From a virus: 58,512 nt of DNA. Positions within the stretch are counted from its first letter, which is position 1, and each line of letters starts with the position of its first letter. Positions 50,933-58,353 of the stretch are shown here, in pieces. The stretch is from positions 1 through 58,512 of IMG/VR virus record IMGVR_UViG_3300044646_001108. One strand, given 5' to 3'. Below the pieces are notes generated by a model that worked only from the letters and a program-made list of their open reading frames with translations, did no database searches and was not told where the DNA came from. A program made the position numbers and the translations under genes.

Positions 50933-52062
50933 GCCTGTCCTATCGTGTACCTCTTGGTGAACGCCTTGATGCCGTCTGGCATCCCTCGGCGCTCAATGAG
51001 CGAGCCCCCTGGCAGAACCTGGGCGAGGTAGGCAAGCCCACGGCACCAGTTGCTCATTGCCTTCGTGTGCTGAGGGTCGCGCCTGATCCAGGTGTCGAAC
51101 TCCGTGTTCCACATGGTGTCGCTCTTGTCCGCCTGATACCAGCCGTCGTCCCAGGTGCTGTAGACCACTGAGCGCAGAACCCGCTCATGCACCCGACGTA
51201 TGGTTCGAAAGCTCGGGCGCTCCCAGTGGCGCACCATCTCCGGGTTTTGCCTGAGCCAGCGGCGGATTACGTGTGCCTGCTTGCACAGCATCTCAACAGC
51301 TGTCGGCGACCAATAGAACGGCTCGGTCTCCACGTTGCTATGGTCCGCGTTCCACTCTCGGATCGTTGTGATGTTCACCCCACCGTCTGGGAACACCATC
51401 CAGAACTGCCCGTCTTCGATCCTTGTCTTGGGCTTGTCGATGCCAACGATCAGCGCTACTCGCTTCCCGCGCTCAAAGGTCCTCATCATCTCTGCCCAGT
51501 GCCAGTAGTCGTACCGGAACAGCTGCCCTGGGCTTAGGTGTTCGTTTCGCCGCAGCGCCCAGGTTGGGTCGTCCATCTCAGCAATGGAGTCCAGGACATG
51601 CTTGCTGGCATCCAGAACCGTGATCTTCGTTTTCGGCGCCCTGGTGGCAAGCTCTTGCAGCCTGGGCACCGCCTGCAGCGCATGCTCGGCGGCGAAGTTC
51701 CAAGGCGCAATCACCGAGCGATCAAGCACCGTCCAGCGCTGGGTTGCCTCGGTGAGGTGGTTGCAGACAACTTCGTCCAGGTGGATGCTGTTTCGAAGGA
51801 ACGTCTCCAGGACGTTGTGAGTGTCTGCGCCCCCGCTGTAGCTGAGGATCAGGTAGTCGTAGCTCTCTCGAAGCTGGCGGGCGCGCTTTGCGTACAGGTC
51901 ATCCAGGCTCTGCTCTGGCTCGACCGTCCAGTCGTAGGCGCCGAACACCTCATCGTGGAACCACCAGCCCACCTGCTGGTTGGTTGCCGCCCCGTAGAGC
52001 AGCGCGTCGACCTTTGAACTGAACCGGGCGTTGCCGACAACGTAGAAGCCTAAGGCGCTCAC
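50929..52062 (-). CDS. PP-loop ATP-pyrophosphatase-like protein (copy 3)
   Basis: 377 residues, GTG start (52062). PP-loop LILSYSGGADTHNVLETFL near residues 72-90, with LDDLYAKRARQLRESY before it and SIHLDEVVCN after. Asp-Thr replaces the usual Asp-Ser at the end of the loop. It aligns from end to end with the 350-residue protein at 33966, although 16 kb apart and not adjacent. It precedes DUF2061 and small terminase with 4-nt overlaps, so it is co-expressed with packaging genes. No QueC-type zinc Cys set is seen. Confidence 0.8.
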   Translation of the reverse strand: MSALGFYVVGNARFSSKVDALLYGAATNQQVGWWFHDEVFGAYDWTVEPEQSLDDLYAKRARQLRESYDYLILSYSGGADTHNVLETFLRNSIHLDEVVCNHLTEATQRWTVLDRSVIAPWNFAAEHALQAVPRLQELATRAPKTKITVLDASKHVLDSIAEMDDPTWALRRNEHLSPGQLFRYDYWHWAEMMRTFERGKRVALIVGIDKPKTRIEDGQFWMVFPDGGVNITTIREWNADHSNVETEPFYWSPTAVEMLCKQAHVIRRWLRQNPEMVRHWERPSFRTIRRVHERVLRSVVYSTWDDGWYQADKSDTMWNTEFDTWIRRDPQHTKAMSNWCRGLAYLAQVLPGGSLIERRGMPDGIKAFTKRYTIGQA

Positions 52063-52063
52063 A

Positions 52064-52267
52064 TCAGCACTTTTTCGCCCTCTTGCTCACCATCCCGCCG
52101 TTCGCCATCTTGGCTGTCTTGGCGGCTTCCTTGAAGTTGGCGTCAGTCGGGGCGCCCTTCTCCCCTGGGCGACGCATGCGCTCACCGGAGCCCTTGGCGA
52201 TCCGCTCGCGCTTGGCGTTGATGTTCGCGTACAGCCCAGGCTTCACTCTCAGCCGCCCTTCATGCAC
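52064..52267 (-). CDS. Small basic protein with ANGGMV motif
   Basis: 67 residues, very basic (KRERIAKGSGERMRRPGEKG), ending AKMANGGMVSKRAKKC. The motif recurs near the C-terminus of the 107-residue gene at 44667. It may bind DNA or another virion protein. Stop TGA is two bases before the GTG of the PP-loop gene. Confidence 0.6.
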   Translation of the reverse strand: MHEGRLRVKPGLYANINAKRERIAKGSGERMRRPGEKGAPTDANFKEAAKTAKMANGGMVSKRAKKC

Positions 52268-52389
52268 TTGCCAGCCTTGGCGCAGGCAGCGGCGTTCTTG
52301 CAGCCCGAGCAGGGCTTGAACTTGCCAATGGGACCGCCCTTTGCGTACCCCTTGACGGCTTTCACTGGGACCTTCACTGCTTTCTTCAT
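52249..52389 (-). CDS. Small Lys/Cys-rich protein
   Basis: 46 residues, start ATG 52389 with AAGGAG seven bases before. MKKAVKVPVKAVKGYAKGGP, then GKFKPCSGCKNAAACAKAGK: CxxC plus a third and fourth Cys suggest a zinc knuckle. It appears to be the first gene of the late leftward operon and overlaps the next by 19 nt. Confidence 0.6.
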   Translation of the reverse strand: MKKAVKVPVKAVKGYAKGGPIGKFKPCSGCKNAAACAKAGKCMKGG

Positions 52390-52448
52390 GGCTTCACTCC
52401 TTGTTTCACTCTTGATGTTGCAAAGAAACAACTGTTCGACATCTGTTG

Positions 52449-52464
52449 AATACCGTTTGGTATT
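52449..52464. promoter_or_regulatory. Third perfect repressor operator, 47 kb from the repressor gene on this map
   Basis: AATACCGTTTGGTATT, 6-bp arms, the same consensus as 4830 and 5732. Its last two T are the start of the TTGACA -35. On the circular map it is about 11 kb from the immunity region. Confidence 0.8.
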
Positions 52465-52492
52465 GACATGCAGCAATACCGAACGATAAGAT
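52463..52492 (+). promoter_or_regulatory. Repressor-controlled promoter of the right operon
   Basis: TTGACA (52463-52468), 18 bases, TAAGAT (52487-52492); ATAAGA at 17 bases is an alternative. A second, imperfect operator AATACCGAACGATAAG (52475-52490) lies across the spacer and the -10. Confidence 0.7.
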
Positions 52493-52795
52493 TCGGGTGT
52501 CGGTGATGTTCTTTGTGTCTGTTGTCCCCGCCACCGACGCGACTGGGGACTGGGTTCCAGGCGACCGAGCAATGTCCTGGTAGGCGAGAGTCGGTTTGGT
52601 CCCGGCAAGACGCCAGAGACGGTGAGCTAACCCGACCGTAAAGAGCGCTCGACCAGCCCGCCGGAAATCCCACCGTCCCAGCCGATCTTCTGACCCGGCT
52701 GCAACAGGGTTTCAGACCTTGCCCACCGTGGTGGGTAAGTGCGGACGCCCTGTCCTACCGAGCGTTGGCGGTTCCCAGCGCATGAAAGGCTCTCA
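52493..52795 (+). ncRNA. Long structured leader of the right operon (candidate)
   Basis: About 300 bases between the promoter and the first start codon with no convincing gene. Several GC-rich inverted segments, such as CCCACC-GT-GGTGGG near 52719-52732, suggest folding. It might be an antitermination or stability element. No known RNA family recognised. Confidence 0.35.
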
Positions 52796-52894
52796 ATGCT
52801 TTCCTTCTTGCTGGTTCTGCTGTCCGTCTTTACGGCTTTGGTGCTGTTCAGCGCTGCTGCCGCCGCCCTCTGCCCCTCTTACGTCAAGGAGTGA
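52796..52894 (+). CDS. 32-residue membrane peptide
   Basis: MLSFLLVLLSVFTALVLFSA followed by AAAALCPSYVKE, preceded by an AAAGG site. A single hydrophobic helix. Its end contains the AAGGAG for the next gene. Confidence 0.5.
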   Translation: MLSFLLVLLSVFTALVLFSAAAAALCPSYVKE

Positions 52895-52896
52895 AC

Positions 52897-53172
52897 ATGC
52901 GAAAGATCAAGTACTTCACCTGGGCTCAATTGCTCGCCGCGACCATCGCTGGCAACAAGATCGGCTTCAACCGCCAACTCAACCCCGACGGGGTCGCCAA
53001 GCTGGACGCTGACCAGAAGTACCCGGTGACCTTCTCGATGCTCCATGAGCATATCGCCGGGGAACTCGCCGAGCCCCACGTTCGCGCCGTCGTCGCTGTC
53101 GACCCCACTCATACGGTCACGCTCGACGTCGAGATGTCCCTGTTTAACGCCCTACCAACTGCGGAGATTTGA
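52897..53172 (+). CDS. Small hypothetical protein
   Basis: 91 residues, start ATG 52897 with AAGGAG at 52886-52891. Starts MRKIKYFTWAQLLAATIAGN; the C-terminal half is beta-rich (VRAVVAVDPTHTVTLDVEMS). No family recognised. Part of the MoxR/VWA operon. Confidence 0.6.
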   Translation: MRKIKYFTWAQLLAATIAGNKIGFNRQLNPDGVAKLDADQKYPVTFSMLHEHIAGELAEPHVRAVVAVDPTHTVTLDVEMSLFNALPTAEI

Positions 53173-53173
53173 C

Positions 53174-53374
53174 ATGGAATGCGTTGTCCACATTCGCGAG
53201 GTCTACGGTCGCCCGACCGTCTACCCCGTCAACGAAACCGCCAAGCTGCTCGCCCAGCTTGCTGGCACCAAGACCTTCACGCCCCAGGCGCTGGCGACCA
53301 TCGCCAACCTTGGCTACAGCGTGACGCTGTCCTCTGCTTACGCCGACCTGCAGGCGGCACTGGAGGCGCGATGA
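53174..53374 (+). CDS. Small hypothetical protein
   Basis: 66 residues from ATG 53174, two bases after the previous stop: MECVVHIREVYGRPTVYPVN, then a helical TAKLLAQLAGTKTFTPQALA. May be a small regulatory or structural protein. Its TGA overlaps the next ATG. Confidence 0.6.
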   Translation: MECVVHIREVYGRPTVYPVNETAKLLAQLAGTKTFTPQALATIANLGYSVTLSSAYADLQAALEAR

Positions 53375-53523
53375 ACGCCGCCCAGACGATCACCCGCACT
53401 TTGCGTCGCCGCGAACGATACCGTTTGCTGCGCTTCCTTGTCGGACAGCTGTTTTCTGTCCTGCAGTTTTTTGCCGCCGCAGCGCTGATCTACGCGCTGC
53501 TGGTTCTTGGTCTCGCCCTTTGA
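53371..53523 (+). CDS. 50-residue basic single-pass membrane protein
   Basis: Basic N-terminus TLRRRERYRLLRF followed by one hydrophobic helix (FFAAAALIYALLVLGLAL). ATG 53371 overlaps the preceding TGA. Positive-inside rule puts the N-terminus in the cytoplasm. Confidence 0.6.
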   Translation: MNAAQTITRTLRRRERYRLLRFLVGQLFSVLQFFAAAALIYALLVLGLAL

Positions 53524-53535
53524 TTGGAGGTCATC

Positions 53536-54768
53536 ATGGAAATTCAGCATCTCTCGAAGCCGCAACTCAACGAAGTCCTGCGCCGGGTCACTGGCAAGGG
53601 GCGAGACATGGCTCGCAACTCCAAGGAGGATTACCTCGACGCCCTGGCGTCGTGTTCCGCCGAGTCGGTCACCAGCGCGGTCCAGTCCCTGGGGCTGATC
53701 GCTGGCTCCTGGGCGGTCCAGGCTGCTGCTCCAGCGCCAGCTGTTGAACAGCTGCCCGAGATCAAGCCGGTCCGGGTCGCAACCCTGGGTCAGATTTTCG
53801 GAGTCCGGGGCAAGCTCGCCTCGACCGAGATCGAGGTCTGGAATGACCCGGCTGCTCCGACCCTGGACCCGCTCTACAAGTTCGACATCGACGCCCTGCA
53901 CTCCGCTGCAGTCGCGATCAAGCGCGGACGCAACGTCTGGCTGGCTGGTCCCGCTGGCACTGGCAAGACCGAGTTCGTCAAGAACCTCTGCGCGGGTCTC
54001 GGTCGCGCCTTCATCCGGATCAGCTTCGACTCCGGCGCTGAGCGCTATGAGTTCATCGGCGGCGAGCGCGTCAAGAACGGCTCCACCGTCTACCAGGAAG
54101 GCGTCGTGCTTCGCGGCATGCAGCGCCCTGGCGCGGTGATCCTGCTCGATGAGGTCAGCTTCGCCCGCCCCGAGTACCTCTCAGCCCTCCACGCTCCCCT
54201 GGAGCCGGACGGCGCTGTTACGGTGCCCGAGACCGGGCAGGTGATTCGCAAGGCTCCCGGCGTCTGCTTCTTCGCTGCCGACAACTCGAACGGTCGCGGC
54301 GACTTCTCTGGCATGTACGTCGGCATTCGCGAGCAGAACGTCGCGTTCGTCAACCGCTTCGCCAAGACCCTGGTCTTCAGCTACCTGAAGCCCGAGCTTG
54401 AGTCGAAGGTGATTGCCGCGCGCTCTGGCTGCACCGTCGAGCTTGCGGAGGTGATCGTCAGCTTCCTCACCGTCTGCCGTCAGGCTGGCGATCAGGCTCA
54501 GCTTGATCACATTCCTACCCTGCGCGAGGCGTTCTACCTCGCCGAGGGTCTGACCGACGGTCAGGAGTACCGCAAGGCGTTCGAGGAGACGATGGTCAAC
54601 CGCGCCTCTCCCGAGTCTGCAGAGGTCCTGCAGCAACTCTGGAAGGCGAACGTCTCGGACGTTGCCATCGAACGGGCTCTCAACCCGCAGAAGTACAGCA
54701 ACGCCCCTGCTGCCGACCCCGGCTGGTCGAACATGACCAGCGACGGCGAAATGTCACTGGCTGCTTAA
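53536..54768 (+). CDS. MoxR/CobS-type AAA+ ATPase
   Basis: 410 residues from ATG 53536 (GGAGG before it). After about 110 residues of helical N-terminus, the AAA+ core has Walker A GPAGTGKTEF near residues 137-146, Walker B AVILLDEVSF near 200-209, a sensor-1 asparagine in FFAADNSNGRGD near 245-256, and arginine-finger-like VNRFAKTLVF. MoxR, CbbQ and CobS proteins work with a VWA protein to remodel or insert metal in a client. The VWA partner follows after 13 bases. Confidence 0.9.
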   Translation: MEIQHLSKPQLNEVLRRVTGKGRDMARNSKEDYLDALASCSAESVTSAVQSLGLIAGSWAVQAAAPAPAVEQLPEIKPVRVATLGQIFGVRGKLASTEIEVWNDPAAPTLDPLYKFDIDALHSAAVAIKRGRNVWLAGPAGTGKTEFVKNLCAGLGRAFIRISFDSGAERYEFIGGERVKNGSTVYQEGVVLRGMQRPGAVILLDEVSFARPEYLSALHAPLEPDGAVTVPETGQVIRKAPGVCFFAADNSNGRGDFSGMYVGIREQNVAFVNRFAKTLVFSYLKPELESKVIAARSGCTVELAEVIVSFLTVCRQAGDQAQLDHIPTLREAFYLAEGLTDGQEYRKAFEETMVNRASPESAEVLQQLWKANVSDVAIERALNPQKYSNAPAADPGWSNMTSDGEMSLAA

Positions 54769-54781
54769 CCTGGAGGTCAAC

Positions 54782-56887
54782 ATGGCAAATCAAATCATTG
54801 GCGCTCGCGTCAAGGCTGCAGCGCTTGTCCACGCCCAGAAGCAACTAGGCAACCTGGGCTTCCGGTTCAAATCCGGCGCTGGCTCCGCAACCTTCCACGG
54901 CGAGACTGCCTACGCCGCCTGGGAGGCTGGCGCTGGCGACTGGGTTGGCGCTTTCCGCATCAACTACCCAGAGATGCCCGACAACGCCCTGGTCAGCCGC
55001 CGCGAGGCGGACCTGATCAGCGCGTACACGCTGCATGAGATCGGACACGTCGCCTACACCGAGGCGAAGGTCACCAGCGGCAAGGCTGCGCTCATCCACT
55101 ACCTGTACAACGGGATCGAGGATGGGCGCATCGAACATGCGGTCATTGCCAGCGGCAAGGCTCGCGGTGCGCGGTCGATGTTCAAGCGCCTGATGTCGAA
55201 GTTCACTAGCAAGATCGTTGCTGGCGGCGACTTCAACCCGACGTCAATCAACAGCGCCCCATTCGCCTTGGCTTTGGTCTCACGCGCCGCTCTGGGCGAT
55301 GGCAACGGGTTCGCGAAACAGCTGTTGTCTCGCATCCCGGAGCCGTACCAGTCGCTCTACGCAGCCGCTGCGGACGGCATCAAGTCTGCCCCGCTCGACC
55401 GCTCCGGCTCTGCCGTCTCGCTCAGTCTGGCTCAGCAGTTCCTGGATGGCTGGCTGCGCATCAACCCGGACGCCCTCAGCCGCCCAGCCGCTCCCCCTCC
55501 CCTGGGCGAGCCCCAGGATGGCGAGGGCATCTCGATACCGGGTGGCGAGGGCGATCAGGACGGCGACCCCGCCGAGTCCGCTCTGCCGAGTCAACTGGAG
55601 GAGGAACAGCCCGACAGAGACGGTCCCAGCGGTCACTGGTCGCCGCCTGATCGCGACCTTTTTGACGCCGACAACTACGGCGACGGCGACGGCGACGGGT
55701 TCGACGACAACGATGAACAGCTGTCTCCCGAGGAGCAAGCCGCAGCTGAGGCTGACGCCAAGGAGCGCGACGAACTTGCGGAGCAGATGGCTGGCGCTGC
55801 CGAGGCGGCACCAGAGGCTGACGACAGCATTCTCAGCGCCCTGCCGGAGTCCGACTCGGACGACGACGAAGGCGGTGACAGTGTTGGCGAGCCGTTCCAA
55901 GCCCTGGATCAGCAGGACAACTTCGATGAGGGCAAGGTCATCAAGCCCGAGCCCGAGGTCGACGATGTCTTCAAGTCGATTCGCGAACGCACCCGCGATG
56001 CGGTCACGCTCCGGTCTGTCCCGGTTGCCAACCGCAGCGAGATGCGCAAGTGGAGCAAGCTGCAGGACTTGACCGACAAGACCCGCAAGTCGCACCTCAA
56101 GAAGCTCAACCGCCACGCGATGCCTGCTCTCAAGGCTCAGCTGTACCGGGTCCTCAAGGCTCCGGAGCGCTGCGGCTGGGACGGCGGCGCGATGGGCGGT
56201 CGCTTCGACGGCAAGCGCGCACCGCGCATGCTGGCTGGCAGCGAACAAGTCTTCAAGCGTCGCTGGCTTGCTGAGGGCATCGACACCGCCGTGTCGGTTG
56301 TCATCGATCTGTCCGGCTCGATGCAGGGCAGCACCATCGACTCTGCAGTCGACCTCGCCTGGACCATCGCCCAGGCTTGCGAAGGCGCTCGCGCTGACGT
56401 CGAGGTTGTCGGGTTCCAGAACGCAAGGTATCCGGTCTACACGGGCGGCTACGACATGCGAGGCGATTGGCACTCGGCTCAAGGCAACAGCGACTGCACC
56501 TTGGTGGTCGCCAAGCGGTTCGCTGACCGCTGCGAGTCAGTCGCCCATCACTTCCAAGTGATGAAACGACTGCCTGACATGGGCACCCCTGACTATGAGG
56601 CATGCAAGACGGTTGTCGAACAGCTGTCCGAGATGCCGCACAAGCGCAAGGTTGTGATCATGGTCACCGACGGCTGCGGAGACGTTGCCGACATGCGCCG
56701 CCTAGGAGAGGGAGCCTGGAAGCTGTACGGCGTAGACGTGATTGGCTTCGGCATCCACGTCAGCGCTCAGCAGTTCGCCCGCGCCTACCCGGTCGGCTCT
56801 CCAGTCAGCCTGGACTCGCTCCACAAGACGGGTCTCAAGGGTGTCGTCAAGCAGCTGGAGTCGCGCGATCAGCGCCGCGTCATCTAA
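54782..56887 (+). CDS. VWA-domain protein with HExxH, CobT-like partner of the AAA+ ATPase
   Basis: 701 residues. N-terminal LHEIGHVAYTEA near residue 83 is an HExxH zinc motif. Residues about 230-400 form a very acidic, Asp/Glu/Gly-rich linker like that of CobT. Residues about 500-690 are a VWA domain with the MIDAS motif DLSGSMQGS near 507 and a second metal loop VTDGCGD near 629. CobT-type proteins bind a metal and hand it on or present a client to the AAA+ ring. The target in the phage is unknown. No cobalamin genes are present, so a direct CobT role is unlikely. Confidence 0.85.
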   Translation: MANQIIGARVKAAALVHAQKQLGNLGFRFKSGAGSATFHGETAYAAWEAGAGDWVGAFRINYPEMPDNALVSRREADLISAYTLHEIGHVAYTEAKVTSGKAALIHYLYNGIEDGRIEHAVIASGKARGARSMFKRLMSKFTSKIVAGGDFNPTSINSAPFALALVSRAALGDGNGFAKQLLSRIPEPYQSLYAAAADGIKSAPLDRSGSAVSLSLAQQFLDGWLRINPDALSRPAAPPPLGEPQDGEGISIPGGEGDQDGDPAESALPSQLEEEQPDRDGPSGHWSPPDRDLFDADNYGDGDGDGFDDNDEQLSPEEQAAAEADAKERDELAEQMAGAAEAAPEADDSILSALPESDSDDDEGGDSVGEPFQALDQQDNFDEGKVIKPEPEVDDVFKSIRERTRDAVTLRSVPVANRSEMRKWSKLQDLTDKTRKSHLKKLNRHAMPALKAQLYRVLKAPERCGWDGGAMGGRFDGKRAPRMLAGSEQVFKRRWLAEGIDTAVSVVIDLSGSMQGSTIDSAVDLAWTIAQACEGARADVEVVGFQNARYPVYTGGYDMRGDWHSAQGNSDCTLVVAKRFADRCESVAHHFQVMKRLPDMGTPDYEACKTVVEQLSEMPHKRKVVIMVTDGCGDVADMRRLGEGAWKLYGVDVIGFGIHVSAQQFARAYPVGSPVSLDSLHKTGLKGVVKQLESRDQRRVI

Positions 56888-56891
56888 CCCT

Positions 56892-56907
56892 GGGGGCTCG
56901 CGCCCCC
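56892..56907 (+). terminator. Hairpin between VWA gene and the next gene
   Basis: GGGGGC-TCGC-GCCCCC, six perfect pairs, 4 bases after the VWA stop. No U-run follows, so it may act as an mRNA stability or partial termination element rather than a full stop. Confidence 0.35.
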
Positions 56908-56937
56908 TTCAACAACCGTTCAACAAGGAGCAACAGC

Positions 56938-57204
56938 ATGACCATCCAGTCACTCAACGACCCCGCCGTTCGCGCCGACCTTTCGCGCGACTCGGACCTG
57001 CAGATGCTGTCATTCATCCACGACGAACGTGGTGGACCGCGATCTGCTTACGCCTGGGCAGTGGGGCGCATCCCGCAACCCAACCCGGTCAACCCCTACA
57101 TGGGCGACCAGTTCTTCACCGCCGACCTGGACACCCAGAAAGTGGAGGACTTCATCATCGCCTTCTACACCGCATACAACGCCCGCTTTGGGCTCACCTA
57201 TTGA
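56938..57204 (+). CDS. Small hypothetical protein
   Basis: 88 residues; AAGGAG at 56925-56930 precedes ATG 56938. MTIQSLNDPAVRADLSRDSD, then WAVGRIPQPNPVNPYMGDQF and a helical C-terminus (VEDFIIAFYTAYNARFG). Acidic and soluble. No family recognised. Confidence 0.6.
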   Translation: MTIQSLNDPAVRADLSRDSDLQMLSFIHDERGGPRSAYAWAVGRIPQPNPVNPYMGDQFFTADLDTQKVEDFIIAFYTAYNARFGLTY

Positions 57205-57213
57205 GGAGCCAGC

Positions 57214-57714
57214 ATGAAGATCGATGAACTTGCCCTGGTCATTGCCGAGCGCGCTCACCGCGAGGCTGTCAGGGCTGACGGTGTCACGCCGTACATTGCC
57301 CACCCGATGGTGGTCGCCGCCGTTGTCCGCGCTTCAGGCGGAAACGAAACAGCTGTTGCTGCAGCCCTGCTGCATGACGTAATCGAGGACACCCCGATGA
57401 AGCCTTCGGAACTCATCGAGCTTGTAGGCGAGGAGGTCGCAGACCTTGTGGTCGAGTTGACCTTCCCAGCCAACATGCCAGACCGCAGGCGGCGGATGAT
57501 CGAGAGAGTCCCTTCGATGAGCCCAGTGGCTAGGCTGATCAAGCTTGCCGACATTTACTGCAACCTCTCAGACCTGCCCAGGTCTGGCTGGGATGCGGAC
57601 AAGGTGGCTCGGTATTACCGGCACCTGCTGGCTATGCGCGTGGCTTTGGCTGGAACCCACCCCGTGCTTGAACGGGCGTTCGACGATGTCGCCGAGAAGT
57701 TCCCTGTCGCGTAG
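57214..57714 (+). CDS. HD-domain ppGpp hydrolase, MESH1/SpoT type
   Basis: 166 residues, GAGGAG upstream. The SpoT hydrolase motifs are complete: AERAHREAVRADG, PYIAHP (His30), LLHDVIEDT (His54, Asp55, Glu58, Asp59) and the second metal-binding IKLADIYCN (Asp113, Asn117). There is no synthetase, TGS or ACT domain, so it is a stand-alone small alarmone hydrolase. It should remove (p)ppGpp or a related molecule, and thereby relieve starvation arrest during phage growth. Last gene of the repressor-controlled operon, before a strong terminator. Confidence 0.85.
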   Translation: MKIDELALVIAERAHREAVRADGVTPYIAHPMVVAAVVRASGGNETAVAAALLHDVIEDTPMKPSELIELVGEEVADLVVELTFPANMPDRRRRMIERVPSMSPVARLIKLADIYCNLSDLPRSGWDADKVARYYRHLLAMRVALAGTHPVLERAFDDVAEKFPVA

Positions 57715-57823
57715 TCCTGCTTGATATTGCCCTCGGGGAATTTCCTGGGGGCTGTTTCACTATAAGCAGGACCTACGGAATTGGATTTGTTGGATAGTCC
57801 TTCTGCCGATTATGCACATTTAC

Positions 57824-57869
57824 AACCCCCGGCGCAACAGCTGTTATGGCTGTTGCTCTGGGGGTTTTT
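57824..57869 (+). terminator. Intrinsic terminator of the right operon
   Basis: Outer stem AACCCCC/GGGGGTT and inner stem CAACAGC/GCTGTTG, ending in TTTTT at 57865-57869. The inner stem uses one of the dispersed ACAGCTGT palindromes (57837). The converging gene at 57844 ends inside the hairpin, so it may serve both directions. Confidence 0.7.
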
Positions 57870-58353
57870 CCGTATCTACGTTTGCGGGCATCCGGAGCAA
57901 TTGCGCTCTGCCCGCAGCGATCTCGCTCTCAACGAATGCGACCATGTCCTCAAGCTGTTTGACGGTGCTGTTGTCCAGCTGTTCGTCGTGAACAGCGAGC
58001 GCTGTTGCGATGGCGTTCATCTCAGCGCCGCTGCACCCATATCGCTTGTGCTTGGCGGCTCTCTCAACCATCGCCTCGACTGCAAGCTGGGCTTGTCTGA
58101 TCTCGGGCATGAACTCAGCGCCGAGACCGTGCCGCGCATAGGCTTCAGAGATGTTGAAGCAGGCAATGAGTATGTCAACCTCATGCTTGCCCGCTCTGCC
58201 CTTCTTGATTGAATCAAGCGCCGCGTAGTGCTTGATCTTCAGAACCGTAAGCGCGTCGCTGAACTGGTGCGCGATAGGCTGCACCCCCTGGATCACTCTC
58301 TCCCAGGCGTTCAGTGTGATGGGCTTCGGTCTGTACTTGCTTCGCTTGCGCAC
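57844..58353 (-). CDS. Hypothetical protein after the Cys-rich regulator
   Basis: 169 residues, GTG start in TAGTG overlap with the preceding stop. Basic N-terminus (RKRSKYRPKPITLNAWERVI), then helices (LIACFNISEAYARHGLGAEF, NSTVKQLEDMVAFVESEIAA). No motif recognised. It is the end of the leftward early operon and overlaps the opposing terminator. Confidence 0.65.
   Translation of the reverse strand: MRKRSKYRPKPITLNAWERVIQGVQPIAHQFSDALTVLKIKHYAALDSIKKGRAGKHEVDILIACFNISEAYARHGLGAEFMPEIRQAQLAVEAMVERAAKHKRYGCSGAEMNAIATALAVHDEQLDNSTVKQLEDMVAFVESEIAAGRAQLLRMPANVDTEKPPEQQP

Noticed and set aside
55280-56482. Open frame of 400 codons on the minus strand
   Set aside because: Antisense to the VWA gene, which has clear MIDAS and HExxH motifs.
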